A stretch of 38,499 bases of DNA from an uncultured Clostridia bacterium (GCA_947624235.1 CANQJK010000011.1:1-38499); one strand, 5' to 3'; positions 23,120 through 32,276 are shown, numbered from the stretch's first letter. Notes: a model not told the origin generated them from the sequence alone. Numbers and translations are program-made.

Positions 23120-24907
23120 TTACTTGCGCAGTTCTGCCTTGATACGGCGCACGCCTGCCGACGAGGACTGCTCCTTTGTAATCACAAAGTGACCGAGTTC
23201 GCCCGTATTTTCGGCGTGAGGTCCGCCACAAATTTCCTTGCTGAAATCGCCTATCGTATAAACCTTGACCACTTCGCCGTATCTGTCGCCGAACAAACCT
23301 ATCGCGCCCGTTTTGCGCGCTTCTTCGATGGGCATTTCCTCGCAGGTGACGGGAATTTTGCGTTCTATCGCTTCGTTTACAAGGCGTTCCGTTTCCGCTA
23401 TTTCTTCCGCTGTCATCGGGCGGGAGAAACTGAAATCGAAACGCAGGCGTTCGGGAGTGATATTGCTACCCTTTTGCTTCACCTCGTCTCCGAGTACGCG
23501 CCTCAACGCCGCTTGCAAAAGGTGCGTTGCCGTGTGCAGACGAGTGGTCTCGATGCCTCCGCCTTCCGCCATACCGCCCTTGAAGCGCTGTTCGCTACCC
23601 GCGTGCGACTTGGCTTGGTGTTCGGCAAATTTTTGTCTGAAACCCTCCACGTCCACGTCGTATCCGTTTTCGCGAGCAAGCTCCACCGTCATTTCCACGG
23701 GGAAGCCAAACGTATCGTACAGTTTGAAAGCCGTTCCGCCGGGCACGATTTTGCCGGGAATGTGAGATATCACCTTGAAAAATTCCTTTTCGCCCGCCAC
23801 AAGCGTCTTGCTGAACCGTTCCTCTTCCTTGTCCAATTCGCTGACGATCTTGTCGGCGTTTTGCGACAGTTCGCAGTAAACGTCTCCGTAGACCTCGATG
23901 TACACCTTGGCGATTTGCGAAACGGAACCTTTGGGCATATCCAAAGTGTTGCACATGCGAACGGCGCGACGAATAAGGCGTCTCAAAACATAGCCCTGAT
24001 CGACGTTGCTGGGCACCACGCCCACGGGATCTCCCAAAAGAAACACTGCTGTGCGGACGTGATCGGCAATTATGCGCATTGCCCTTGTCGTCTTGGCGTC
24101 CGCTCCGTATTGCTTTCCGCTCAGTTGGCAAATTTTTTCCAATGCGCCCTGAAACACGTCTATGTCGTAGACGGAATCCATTCCGTTAAGCACGCAAACG
24201 GTACGTTCCAAACCCATGCCCGTATCCACGTTTTTCTGCGCGAGGGGCAAATAGGTGCCGTCCGCTTGACGGTTGAATTGCATAAAGACGTTGTTCCATA
24301 TTTCCAAATATTTTCCGCAGTCGCAGGAAGGATCGCACTTGTCGGAGCAGGGCGCCTTGCCCGTATCCCAAAATATTTCCGTATCGGGACCGCAGGGACC
24401 TGTTGTGCCCGCTATCCACCAGTTGTTTTTCTTGGGCAAATAGTAAATGCGCTCCTTGGGGATACCGCATTGCTCCCACACCTTTGCCGAATCCTCGTCG
24501 CGCGGTGCGTCGTCGTCTCCCGCAAATACCGTTACGGACAGTCTGTCGGCGTCCAAACCGAGATAGCGTTTGCTTGTGAGAAATTCGTAACTCCAAGCGA
24601 TAGACTCGTGATTGAAGTAGTCCCCTAACGACCAATTGCCCAACATCTCAAAAAAGGTCAAATGACTGTCGTCGCCCACTTCTTCGATGTCTCCCGTGCG
24701 CACGCATTTTTGCACGTCCGTAAGCCGTCTGCCCGCAGGATGTTTTTGCCCCAACAAGTAGGGGATCAACGGGTGCATTCCCGCCGTTGTAAACAGCACC
24801 GACGGATCGTTTTCGGGAATGAGGCTGGCGGAGGAAATCACCGCGTGTCCCCTTTCCTCAAAGAAACTCAAAAACTTTTCTCTCAAAAACTGTGATGTGA
24901 TTTTCAT
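23120..24907 (-). CDS. alaS: Alanyl-tRNA synthetase, short form
   Basis: The 595-residue enzyme charges tRNA-Ala. The class II aminoacylation domain is complete: FFEERGHAVISSASLIP, the TAGMHPLIPYLLG region, RTGDIEEVG, LEIWNNVFMQFNR and GLERTVCVLNG. Editing-site ligands are present: HTATH (His458, His462) and CGGPH (Cys560, His564). Two pieces of the usual 870-residue bacterial enzyme are missing. The barrel-like segment before HxxxH is absent, since HxxxH lies near 564 in E. coli. The protein also ends at GVRRIKAELRK, so there is no C-Ala domain. Both sides are cleanly bounded, with a genuine stop. ATG 24907 has AGAGGT upstream. It lies 90 bases after the zinc-ribbon operon, beyond a hairpin; no T-box fits in that gap. 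Confidence 0.93.
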   Translation of the reverse strand: MKITSQFLREKFLSFFEERGHAVISSASLIPENDPSVLFTTAGMHPLIPYLLGQKHPAGRRLTDVQKCVRTGDIEEVGDDSHLTFFEMLGNWSLGDYFNHESIAWSYEFLTSKRYLGLDADRLSVTVFAGDDDAPRDEDSAKVWEQCGIPKERIYYLPKKNNWWIAGTTGPCGPDTEIFWDTGKAPCSDKCDPSCDCGKYLEIWNNVFMQFNRQADGTYLPLAQKNVDTGMGLERTVCVLNGMDSVYDIDVFQGALEKICQLSGKQYGADAKTTRAMRIIADHVRTAVFLLGDPVGVVPSNVDQGYVLRRLIRRAVRMCNTLDMPKGSVSQIAKVYIEVYGDVYCELSQNADKIVSELDKEEERFSKTLVAGEKEFFKVISHIPGKIVPGGTAFKLYDTFGFPVEMTVELARENGYDVDVEGFRQKFAEHQAKSHAGSEQRFKGGMAEGGGIETTRLHTATHLLQAALRRVLGDEVKQKGSNITPERLRFDFSFSRPMTAEEIAETERLVNEAIERKIPVTCEEMPIEEARKTGAIGLFGDRYGEVVKVYTIGDFSKEICGGPHAENTGELGHFVITKEQSSSAGVRRIKAELRK

Positions 24908-24933
24908 TTTTTACCTCTGTATTTTGCATTAAC

Positions 24934-24965
24934 AAAGACCACAACGCCAAGCGCTCATGGTCTTT
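24934..24965 (-). terminator. Hairpin between the zinc-ribbon operon and alaS
   Basis: AAAGACCA (24934-24941) pairs with TGGTCTTT (24958-24965). The T tract on the minus strand is short (TTTGTTAAT), so it may attenuate rather than fully stop transcription into alaS. Confidence 0.5.
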
Positions 24966-24998
24966 TTGTTTGGTCGTTGAAATCGTCGGTCGCGACGT

Positions 24999-25970
24999 TT
25001 ATTTTTTTTCTTTGAGCACTTTGCCTTTGGCGAATATCGAGTACACAAAGAATATCCAATAGTACAAGGGAAGTATCCATATGGCGTAACCGACCTTGAA
25101 CCCTTCGGGAAGTTTGAACAGACTTGCGATCTTGTTGACTACCGCAAATTTGAATTGCACGCTGTTGAACAACACTATCAACCCTACGATAACGGTGTAA
25201 AGCACTGCCATCGTAAAAATCAGCCAGTTGACGCGTTTGCTTTTCTTGGATGTGACGCAACGCGCAATACACACCGCAAGATGCGCGATCATTGCCACAA
25301 GGGCCACAACGGTAAGCCCTGCCAGTAGCCAGTTTGCGCTACCCACCGCAGGCGCCGTACCACCACCGCGCTTTGCCGTAAACAACTGTATCAGCAGGTA
25401 CAGATAGTTACCGCCGTACCAAGCGTATCCGTTATTGGACACAAAGCCCCTGTCGAGTTTTGTGAGGAAAGCAGGACGCCACGCCACCGAGCCTGCGCTT
25501 ACCGGCGCAAACGCCAAATATGCAAAAAGCAACAACAAGATCATGGCGCCTATTGCAAAACCTCTTCCGCCCTTTTTGCTAACGACGGCAGAACTCTTTT
25601 TCGTGTTCGCCTTTGCAACGGTTTTGGAGGGCTTTTGAGCGACCGTATGCGCCGTCTCTCTGACGGGAGTTTTGAGCGGTTGCGTTTGTTGAAACGTCAC
25701 AAAAGAATATCCGCATACGCAAACCGTTGCGTGAGCGTCCACTTCCTTTCCGCACTTGGGGCATATTTTCGTTTCCAACCCCACTTTCAGCACGGCTCCG
25801 CAATTGCGACAGAAATTAGCCATCGGCGAATTGCGCGTGTGACATTTGTGACAAACAACGGGTTCTTCGGGAATTTTGAGTTGTCCTCCGCAACGCGAAC
25901 AGTATTTTGCGCTGAGCGCATTGCTGTTTCCGCATCGCGGGCATATATTGAAGCTGTTAGAGCTGTTCAT
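24999..25970 (-). CDS. Zinc-ribbon membrane protein
   Basis: The 323-residue protein starts with three Cys4-type zinc-ribbon pairs (ICPRCG ... YCSRCG; VCHKC ... FCRNCG; ICPKCG ... CVCG) in the first 90 residues. A Thr/Lys-rich linker follows, then about five hydrophobic segments, the first being GRGFAIGAMILLLLFAYLAF. It ends in a basic GKVLKEKK tail. Such double-zinc-ribbon (DZANK/zf-ribbon) membrane proteins are common in clostridia and of unknown function. The start is decided by spacing: GGAGG abuts the ATG at 25976 but lies six bases before ATG 25970. It follows the next entry by 14 bases and is probably co-transcribed with it. Confidence 0.8.
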   Translation of the reverse strand: MNSSNSFNICPRCGNSNALSAKYCSRCGGQLKIPEEPVVCHKCHTRNSPMANFCRNCGAVLKVGLETKICPKCGKEVDAHATVCVCGYSFVTFQQTQPLKTPVRETAHTVAQKPSKTVAKANTKKSSAVVSKKGGRGFAIGAMILLLLFAYLAFAPVSAGSVAWRPAFLTKLDRGFVSNNGYAWYGGNYLYLLIQLFTAKRGGGTAPAVGSANWLLAGLTVVALVAMIAHLAVCIARCVTSKKSKRVNWLIFTMAVLYTVIVGLIVLFNSVQFKFAVVNKIASLFKLPEGFKVGYAIWILPLYYWIFFVYSIFAKGKVLKEKK

Positions 25971-25984
25971 AGACATCCTCCACA

Positions 25985-26788
25985 CTATTGTTTCTTTTGT
26001 CCGCAATTGGTACAAAACAGGTCGGCTTTGTCGTTGACGCTGTCGCATGACGGACATATCCAGGTTTCCTTTTTGGGCACGTCTCCCTCAAAAGCGAACC
26101 TGCACTTTGCGCAAAACACGTTGTCCGCCGAATTTTCGCTACCGCAATTGGGACAATATTTCTTGGGTTCTTCGAGGACCAGTTTCAACCCGCAATTGAC
26201 GCAAAACGCCTCTTCCGGTTCGTTGAGCGTTCCGCAATTGGGACAAATGACCTTTTTGCCGTCCGCACCTTCGAGATAGGTCTGTCTGACCGTGAGATCT
26301 CCGAGATTTTGCGCGTCATGCGTGACCTGCAACTGTTGAGTATCGGCATTGAGCAACGAAATGAAGCAATAGGAACAAAAATTTGCGTCGATCTTGTTTA
26401 AGCGTCCGCAATGAGGGCATACCTTGCGCTGAACCACCCTGTGACTGTGCAAATTTGCCACGCTCGTACCGCACTTTTGGCAAAATATCGCCGTGATGGG
26501 CACAACGTCGCCACAGTGAGGACAACGCGCCGTTTCGGAGGGAACGGACATCATGCCGATACCGTCATATGTGACGGTTCCGCCCTGTTCAACTGGTACG
26601 GCGACAGCCCCGCCCTTTTCCGACAAAGGATTTCCGCAATTGATACAGTGCGTAAACGTCTTGTCGTTTACGGCTCCGCAATGGGGACAGACGGTTTCCT
26701 CCCGCAGTATAAAGTTGGATTGACCGCAGTTGCAACAGTACAACGAGTCGTTGACGTTGATCTCACCGCAGTTCTTGCATACCTTCAT
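25985..26788 (-). CDS. Protein built of seven zinc ribbons
   Basis: The 267-residue protein is almost entirely zinc ribbon: seven CxxC ... CxxC pairs, for example VCKNCG/YCCNCG, VCPHCG/HCINCG, RCPHCG/FCQKCG, VCPHCG/FCSYC, ICPNCG/FCVNCG, YCPNCG/FCAKC and ICPSC/FCTNCG. There is no signal peptide, membrane segment or catalytic domain. By analogy it could be a protein- or nucleic-acid-binding scaffold, but this is inference. ATG 26788 follows AAGGTG; it is the first gene of a two-gene operon with its own promoter. Confidence 0.8.
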   Translation of the reverse strand: MKVCKNCGEINVNDSLYCCNCGQSNFILREETVCPHCGAVNDKTFTHCINCGNPLSEKGGAVAVPVEQGGTVTYDGIGMMSVPSETARCPHCGDVVPITAIFCQKCGTSVANLHSHRVVQRKVCPHCGRLNKIDANFCSYCFISLLNADTQQLQVTHDAQNLGDLTVRQTYLEGADGKKVICPNCGTLNEPEEAFCVNCGLKLVLEEPKKYCPNCGSENSADNVFCAKCRFAFEGDVPKKETWICPSCDSVNDKADLFCTNCGQKKQ

Positions 26789-26818
26789 AGTGACACCTTA
26801 TGTAAAACCACTTGTACT

Positions 26819-26847
26819 ACTATATACTATTTTAGTAGAATTGTCAA
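26819..26847 (-). promoter_or_regulatory. Predicted promoter of the zinc-ribbon operon
   Basis: On the minus strand TTGACA (26847-26842) and TATAGT (26824-26819) are spaced by 17 bases. The predicted leader is about 25 bases and includes the AAGGTG site. It lies between the glnS stop and the operon. Confidence 0.7.
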
Positions 26848-26873
26848 GATTAAATGTCCCGAGTATTATACGG

Positions 26874-28514
26874 CTACTTGGCGCCGTTGAAGCTGTCCTT
26901 CAAGCTGACTATCTCGTTGAATATCGGTTTGTCGGGGGTGCTGTACCTATCCAAAACGTAGTACCCTACGCGCATAAACTGAAATCTGTCCTCCGCTTGT
27001 GCGGTGGAAAGACTTTGCTCTACCTTGGCAGGCACTATCTGCATGCTTTGCTCGTTGAAGCGTTCGTTGAAGTCCGTCACTCCGTCCACAACGTCCGTCA
27101 AAAGGCTTTGCAGTTTGCGCACCGTCACATCGATACACGTTTCGGCGTCCACCCACTGAATGACGCCCTTTACCTTTATACCGCTGGTGTCCTCGCCCGA
27201 TTTGGAATTGGGCACCACCGAGCAATTGAGTTGGACAACATTGCCGTCGTCGTCCGTGACAGCCTCGTCACAGTGTATGATGTAGGCGCCTTTCAACCTG
27301 ACGTAACCGTCAAGTTTGAGACGATAGTACTTCGGCGGAGGCACCAACGCAAAGTCACTGCGGTCTATAAACAGTTCTTTGGAGAAGGGAACAGACCTGT
27401 ATGTGATCTCTTCGGCATTGCCGTTGTTTTCCACTTGAAGTTCCTCTCGTCCGTCGTAGTTGGTAAGCACGACTTTGAGCGGATCGAACACCGCCATCAC
27501 CCTGTTTGCCGTTCTGTTGAGATTGTCGCGCACGCAGGACTGCAAGTAACTTTCCTGCACCTCGCTGTTGGCTTTGGAAACGCCTATACGTTCGCAGAAA
27601 TCGCGTAACGCTTCGGGCGGATATCCGCGCCGTCTGAGACCGGAAAGAGTGGGCATGCGCGGATCGTCCCATCCCAACACCTTTCCCTCGTCCACCAACT
27701 TTTTGAGGTAGCGTTTGGACATTATGGTATTGGTGATGTTAAGACGGGCAAATTCTATTTGTTGAGGCAACGGTTCGGGAAAATCGCACGCTCTGACCAC
27801 CCAGTCGTACAACGGACGGTGATCTTCGAATTCAAGCGTGCAAATGGAATGCGTGATGCCCTCGTATGCGTCCTCGATGGGATGCGCAAAGTCGTACATG
27901 GGGTAAATGCACCATTTGTCTCCCGTGTTGTGATGCGTTGCATGCAAAACGCGGTAAATAACGGGATCGCGCATGTTCAAGTTGGGGGACGCCATGTCTA
28001 TTTTGGCGCGCAACACCTTGGATCCATCGGAATAAACGCCGTCGCGCATTTCGTAAAACAGGCGCAGATTTTCCTCCACGCTACGTCCGCGATAAGGGCT
28101 TTCCGTGCCCGCTTCGTACAAGGTGCCCCTGCGTTGCTTTATTTCCTCCGCCGACTCGTCGCTGACATACGCCATGCCCTTTTTGATAAGTTTTACGGCG
28201 CAGTCGAACATTACGTCAAAGTAGTCGCTGGCGAACAACAGTTTGTCCCAACTGAAACCCAACCAAGCGATATCCGACTTGATGCTCTCCACATATTCGG
28301 TATCCTCTTTGCTGGGGTTTGTGTCGTCAAAACGCAAGTTGCACTTGCCGTTGTATTTGGATTTTATGCCGAAATTGATGCACAAGCTTTTGGCGTGTCC
28401 GATATGCAAATATCCGTTCGGCTCTGGTGGAAACCGCGTATATACGGTGCTGACCTTTCCGCTTGCCAAATCTCCGTCTATGATCTCTTCGATAAAATTT
28501 TTGCTTTCACTCAT
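26874..28514 (-). CDS. glnS: Glutaminyl-tRNA synthetase
   Basis: The 546-residue class I enzyme charges tRNA-Gln directly. It shows RFPPEPNGYLHIGHAKS (HIGH motif), the GlnRS-type LRFDDTNPSKED, CTLEFEDHRPLYDWV and TIMSKRYLKKL (KMSKS-like). Its length and a C-terminal beta-barrel anticodon-binding region (from about 340) fit GlnRS rather than GltX. Many Bacillota make Gln-tRNA through GatCAB; a dedicated GlnRS indicates the direct route is available. A tRNA-Gln(CUG) gene is also in the window. It lies 29 bases after dnaB and is probably co-transcribed; the ribosome binding site (GTGAGAG) is weak. Confidence 0.96.
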   Translation of the reverse strand: MSESKNFIEEIIDGDLASGKVSTVYTRFPPEPNGYLHIGHAKSLCINFGIKSKYNGKCNLRFDDTNPSKEDTEYVESIKSDIAWLGFSWDKLLFASDYFDVMFDCAVKLIKKGMAYVSDESAEEIKQRRGTLYEAGTESPYRGRSVEENLRLFYEMRDGVYSDGSKVLRAKIDMASPNLNMRDPVIYRVLHATHHNTGDKWCIYPMYDFAHPIEDAYEGITHSICTLEFEDHRPLYDWVVRACDFPEPLPQQIEFARLNITNTIMSKRYLKKLVDEGKVLGWDDPRMPTLSGLRRRGYPPEALRDFCERIGVSKANSEVQESYLQSCVRDNLNRTANRVMAVFDPLKVVLTNYDGREELQVENNGNAEEITYRSVPFSKELFIDRSDFALVPPPKYYRLKLDGYVRLKGAYIIHCDEAVTDDDGNVVQLNCSVVPNSKSGEDTSGIKVKGVIQWVDAETCIDVTVRKLQSLLTDVVDGVTDFNERFNEQSMQIVPAKVEQSLSTAQAEDRFQFMRVGYYVLDRYSTPDKPIFNEIVSLKDSFNGAK

Positions 28515-28543
28515 ATATATGTGCTCTCACTTGAAATATTTTA

Positions 28544-30070
28544 TTAGTCCTCGGGCTTGTCCTCTGCAATAAACATATCCTCCGACTCCTCGGTAAACTC
28601 CATTTCTTCCGACGGCTGATCGTTTTCCGTTTGCGACGGAGTTTGCTGTTGTTGAGTGGCATGGATACCCTGCTGTTCGAGATAGTCCTCGTCCACGAAA
28701 CGCACTATCTTGCCCAACCAATAAATGGAAATGTTGCCCGTTTCGCCGTTACGGTGTTTGGCAACTATCAGATTGAACTTGCCTGTGGTGGTGGAATCCG
28801 TTTCTTTGTGTATAAACAGAACTATGTCCGCGTCCTGCTCTATTGCGCCCGATTCGCGAAGGTCGGACAGCACAGGCTCTCCTCCTCCGCCTTCCTTGCC
28901 CTTTATGTTGCGTATTTCCGCGTCGCGCTTTAACTGACTGAGCGCAATGACGGGGACGTTGAGCTCCTTTGCGAGCAGTTTCAACGCGCGGGAAATGTTG
29001 GCGACCTCTTGTTGACGGTTTGCTTCTCTGCCGTCCGCCTTGCCGTTCATCAACTGAATATAGTCTATCACAACAAGGTCCAATCCCTTTTGATTTTTGA
29101 GCCTGCGACATTGCGAAGCGATCTCGGACGGCTGAATGTTGGCATAGTCGTTGCCGTACAAGCGCATGGTGGAAGAAATCGTTTCCTGCGCGACCATAAG
29201 TTTGTTGAGATCGCTTGCTCCGCCGGGGAGTTGTCCGCTCTTGATAAACTCCAACGGCACGGAGGACATGCTGGAAAGCAAACGCTCTATGAGCTGTTGA
29301 TTGCTCATTTCCAAACTGAACACCGCAACGGTCTTTCCCTGCTTGGCAACGTGCTCCACTATATTCATTGCAAGCGCCGATTTACCCACGCCCGGGCGCG
29401 CCGCAAGCACGATAAGCTCTCCGCCGTGCAAGCCGTTTGTCAGTTTGTCAAAACGCCGAAAACCCGTTTGTATCCCGCGGAACTGTCCCGGGTTTTTGTA
29501 CCTTTCGCTTATTTGCCACAACGCCTTGGCGGTTTCTTCCTGCAACGACACCAATCCGCCGTTGGATCCGCCCTGCGAAAGACGGAATATTTCCTCCTCG
29601 GCATAGGTGATGGCTTCCTCCGCACTGGCAAGACTGCGCGCCTTTTGAGTGACCTCGGCGCAAATGCGTATCAGTTTGCGCATTTTGGACGCGCGTATCA
29701 CTATGGAAAGATAATCCTCATAGTTGGCGGTGCTGGGCAAAAAGTCGTTTAACCTCGTTATGTATTCGATATCTCCCACCTGAGCGAGTTCTCCGCTTCG
29801 CCTCAGATAGTCTATTACCGAAGCGATGTTGACGGCATTGGGAACGGTTTCGTCGCCGACGCGGTGCGTTGTTGCGTTTATATCCCGCATGGCGCGGAAA
29901 ATAACGGCATGATTGCGTTGGTAGAAGTCATCTTCGTTCAACTTTGCGATGATATCTCCCTGAAACGCCTCGTCGCGCAATATGCAACACAAAACACTTT
30001 GTTCCGCTTCGACGCTGTTGGGCATACCCTGTATCTGTGCGACAGAGGGTTGTTCTTTTTTGCTTGGCAT
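28544..30070 (-). CDS. dnaB: Replicative DNA helicase DnaB
   Basis: The 508-residue hexameric 5'-3' helicase unwinds DNA at the fork. The N-terminal domain (MPNSVEAEQSVLCCILRDE) is followed by the RecA-like domain with Walker A AARPGVGKSALAMN, Walker B LDLVVIDYIQLM, ALSQLKRDAE and SDLRESGAIEQDADIVLFIH. The last 50 residues are an acidic, Gln-rich tail (EEMEFTEESEDMFIAEDKPED region). ATG 30070 follows AAGGAGACAACA; an upstream ATG at 30118 has no such site. It heads a dnaB-glnS unit with its own promoter. Confidence 0.97.
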   Translation of the reverse strand: MPSKKEQPSVAQIQGMPNSVEAEQSVLCCILRDEAFQGDIIAKLNEDDFYQRNHAVIFRAMRDINATTHRVGDETVPNAVNIASVIDYLRRSGELAQVGDIEYITRLNDFLPSTANYEDYLSIVIRASKMRKLIRICAEVTQKARSLASAEEAITYAEEEIFRLSQGGSNGGLVSLQEETAKALWQISERYKNPGQFRGIQTGFRRFDKLTNGLHGGELIVLAARPGVGKSALAMNIVEHVAKQGKTVAVFSLEMSNQQLIERLLSSMSSVPLEFIKSGQLPGGASDLNKLMVAQETISSTMRLYGNDYANIQPSEIASQCRRLKNQKGLDLVVIDYIQLMNGKADGREANRQQEVANISRALKLLAKELNVPVIALSQLKRDAEIRNIKGKEGGGGEPVLSDLRESGAIEQDADIVLFIHKETDSTTTGKFNLIVAKHRNGETGNISIYWLGKIVRFVDEDYLEQQGIHATQQQQTPSQTENDQPSEEMEFTEESEDMFIAEDKPED

Positions 30071-30141
30071 TGTTGTCTCCTTGGTCGAAAAAGCGCAAAA
30101 TTCTCTGCAAACAAGCATTTTACGCCCATTTTGGTAGTTTA

Positions 30142-30170
30142 ATTATACTTTATTTGCCGATATAAAGCAA
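30142..30170 (-). promoter_or_regulatory. Predicted promoter of dnaB-glnS
   Basis: On the minus strand TTGCTT (30170-30165) and TATAAT (30147-30142) are spaced by 17 bases. The predicted leader is about 65 bases. Confidence 0.55.
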
Positions 30171-30202
30171 TAATATTCGCTTAAATTTATTTTTATAAGA
30201 TT

Positions 30203-31432
30203 TCAGCCGTCAGTTTCGGGAGCTTCTCTCGTCAGCGGACCGCGCGCAATGACGGCGTCTACCCGTTTGTAACTGTTTGTGCGTATCAACTTTGTGCACA
30301 CGAGTTTGCCGTCGCGGTAGTATTTGAGGAATGACTTCGTCTTTACGCCGTCCGAACCGCCCACCACCACCTTGGTTTGATCGGCGTACACGAGGTCGGG
30401 ATACTTTTGTTCGTCCACAATGTAGTTGGTGGCAAATTTGTCGCGAGTTTCCACGCTAACGCGCTCCACCGTGTAGGGGTTTGGCTCGCCGTACACGGAA
30501 AAATACACGTTTTTGTCTTTTACCCAGGCGGAAATATACACGGGGTGCTCCGTAGTGTTCACAAACGTCAAATCTGCCGAACCGTAACTCACCATTGCGT
30601 CAAATCCCGCCTTGACGTAGGAGGACACCAACGAGTGTTGCATTGCGCAGGGCAAAAAAGAGGACAACAACAGCGCGTTGTAAAGCGTTGTGGATACCTG
30701 ACATACGCCACCGCCCACGCCCTCTGCGTAAGCGCCGTCCATTATCACTTTGGAAGTTTTGTAGCCCCTTGCCTCGGTGCGATCTCCCACGATTTGGTTG
30801 AAACTGAATTTTTCGCCCGCCTCCACGATCGTGCCGTTGAGCGCGTCCACGGCCTTTGCTATGTTGTAACTTCGGTTTGCTCCGCTGTTTGCAAAGGACG
30901 TGCCGAACGTCGCCCTGCGCACCGTGTTGGCTTTTAGTTCATCTACGGTCATCGCCCTGTCCACATTGAGAGGGAGCGTTATTTTGAGAAGTTTTCCGCA
31001 AGATGTCAGGGCTTTTTCAAACAGTTTTTGTGCGTCGATCGCCACCCCGTCCTGCCCGTTTTGGTAGTGAAATCCCTTTTTGTCAAATTGTACCGAAGCG
31101 TCCGCCCTTTCCCTGCGGACGTAGGCAAAGTGCGCTGTTATGCTGTCGAAGTTAGGCAAAATATAGTTGTAAACGGCTTCGTCGGGCAAGCCGAGACTTT
31201 GCAATCTGCGGTAGAGATCTTGCTTTCCGCTTTGACCGAGATATATCCCTCGCGCCGTCGTATCCGCACCGCCGATGTTGTCGCTCAACTTGTATTCAAA
31301 AACATCTCCGCGGTATTCTACGCTGAGCACAACGTCCCACGGATAAACGCTTTGCGCAAAAACGCTTTCGCAAACAAAAACGCTCGCCAATATCGCGAGC
31401 GCAAGTGCAAACGTCAAAAATATTTTTTTCAT
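30203..31432 (-). CDS. Exported VanW-family protein with a C-terminal G5-like domain
   Basis: The 409-residue protein has a signal peptide (MKKIFLTFALALAILASVF, likely cut after VFAQ). The centre, about 170-320, carries the VanW-family pattern: RRATFGTSFANSGANRSYNI, EKFSFNQIVGDRTEARGYK, GVGGGVCQVSTTLYNALLL and NTTEHPVYISAWV. About 330-400 resembles a G5 domain. VanW proteins are cell-envelope associated and were first seen in vancomycin-resistance clusters, but most, as here, stand apart from any vanHAX genes, and function is unknown. Its ATG overlaps the stop of the PHP gene (ATGA), indicating translational coupling. Confidence 0.88.
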   Translation of the reverse strand: MKKIFLTFALALAILASVFVCESVFAQSVYPWDVVLSVEYRGDVFEYKLSDNIGGADTTARGIYLGQSGKQDLYRRLQSLGLPDEAVYNYILPNFDSITAHFAYVRRERADASVQFDKKGFHYQNGQDGVAIDAQKLFEKALTSCGKLLKITLPLNVDRAMTVDELKANTVRRATFGTSFANSGANRSYNIAKAVDALNGTIVEAGEKFSFNQIVGDRTEARGYKTSKVIMDGAYAEGVGGGVCQVSTTLYNALLLSSFLPCAMQHSLVSSYVKAGFDAMVSYGSADLTFVNTTEHPVYISAWVKDKNVYFSVYGEPNPYTVERVSVETRDKFATNYIVDEQKYPDLVYADQTKVVVGGSDGVKTKSFLKYYRDGKLVCTKLIRTNSYKRVDAVIARGPLTREAPETDG

Positions 31433-32241
31433 ATTCCCAGTACCTTGCGAGTGTACCCATTGGGCGAAAAACTCTTTGTTCCCAACTCCTTGCCGTGCAC
31501 ATAGTCATGAAAATCACTGCCGCCTGTGGAAACGAGCTTGTATTTTTTCGCCATACGGTTGTAGAAATTACGCTCGGAGATATTGTGTGTAAAATAGTTT
31601 GCTTCGATACCCGAAAGCCCCACGGCGACAAGCGGTCTCAAAAATTCTTCGAAAGCGCGTTCGTTCAGATGCAACTGCTTGGGGTGCGCCAAAACGGGGA
31701 TACCCCCGAAACTCAAAGTAAAACGTATCGCTTCGGCGGGCGTAAGCCTGCGCGTCTGCACATAACAGCATTTGCCTGCTCCCAAATATTTGTCAAAAAC
31801 TTCGGCAACGTCTTTGCAGTAGCCCAAACGCACCATTTCGCGCGCGATGATCGGCCTGCCCACATAGCCCTGCGACGACAGGGACGACAAGTCGATGTTT
31901 ATTCCTTGCTCCGCCAGCTTTGCCACCATTGCCACGTTGCGTTGATTTCTCAAATTGGCTATGCGTTGCAAATTCTCTTCGAACTCGGGCGCGTCGATAT
32001 TGACGTTGTACGCAAGCATGTGAACGTCTGTACCGTTCTGCACGCAGGACAACTCTCCCCCGACGAGGTATTTGATGCCCAACTGACGAGCGCGCGCCTG
32101 TGCGCGTTTTGTACCGCCAAAATTGTCGTGATCGGTGATGGAAATACACTCCAAACCGCGTTCCTGCGCCATATCTACCAGTTGTTCGGGGCTGAAAATG
32201 CCGTCGGAAAAGTCGGAGTGAATGTGAAGATCGCATTTCAT
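31429..32241 (-). CDS. PHP-domain metal-dependent phosphoesterase (RNase AM/nucleoside-bisphosphatase-like)
   Basis: The 270-residue protein shows the PHP metal ligands in order: HIHSDFSDG at the N terminus, ITDHDNFGG, VGGELSC, HMLAYN, VLAHPKQL and GSDFHD. This set and the length match the YciV/RNase AM-type family that hydrolyses 3',5'-bisphosphonucleotides or trims RNA 5' ends; the exact substrate is inference. ATG 32241 has no ribosome binding site and lies six bases after the predicted -10 box, so the message is probably leaderless. It is the first gene of a two-gene unit with the VanW-family gene. Confidence 0.9.
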   Translation of the reverse strand: MKCDLHIHSDFSDGIFSPEQLVDMAQERGLECISITDHDNFGGTKRAQARARQLGIKYLVGGELSCVQNGTDVHMLAYNVNIDAPEFEENLQRIANLRNQRNVAMVAKLAEQGINIDLSSLSSQGYVGRPIIAREMVRLGYCKDVAEVFDKYLGAGKCCYVQTRRLTPAEAIRFTLSFGGIPVLAHPKQLHLNERAFEEFLRPLVAVGLSGIEANYFTHNISERNFYNRMAKKYKLVSTGGSDFHDYVHGKELGTKSFSPNGYTRKVLGI

Positions 32242-32247
32242 ATTTCA

Positions 32248-32276
32248 AATATACCAAATTTTGCAAAAAGTGTCAA
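32248..32276 (-). promoter_or_regulatory. Predicted promoter of the PHP-VanW operon, giving a leaderless message
   Basis: On the minus strand TTGACA (32276-32271) and TATATT (32253-32248) are spaced by 17 bases. Only six bases separate the -10 box from the ATG at 32241, placing the RNA start at or next to the start codon. Confidence 0.7.

Noticed and set aside
24908-24998. T-box leader before alaS
   Set aside because: The gap is about 90 bases and contains only a simple hairpin; a T-box needs roughly 200 bases and its conserved motif was not seen.
30203-31432. Vancomycin-resistance role for the VanW-family gene
   Set aside because: No vanH, vanA or vanX-like gene is present in the window, and VanW/G5 proteins are widespread in susceptible Bacillota.
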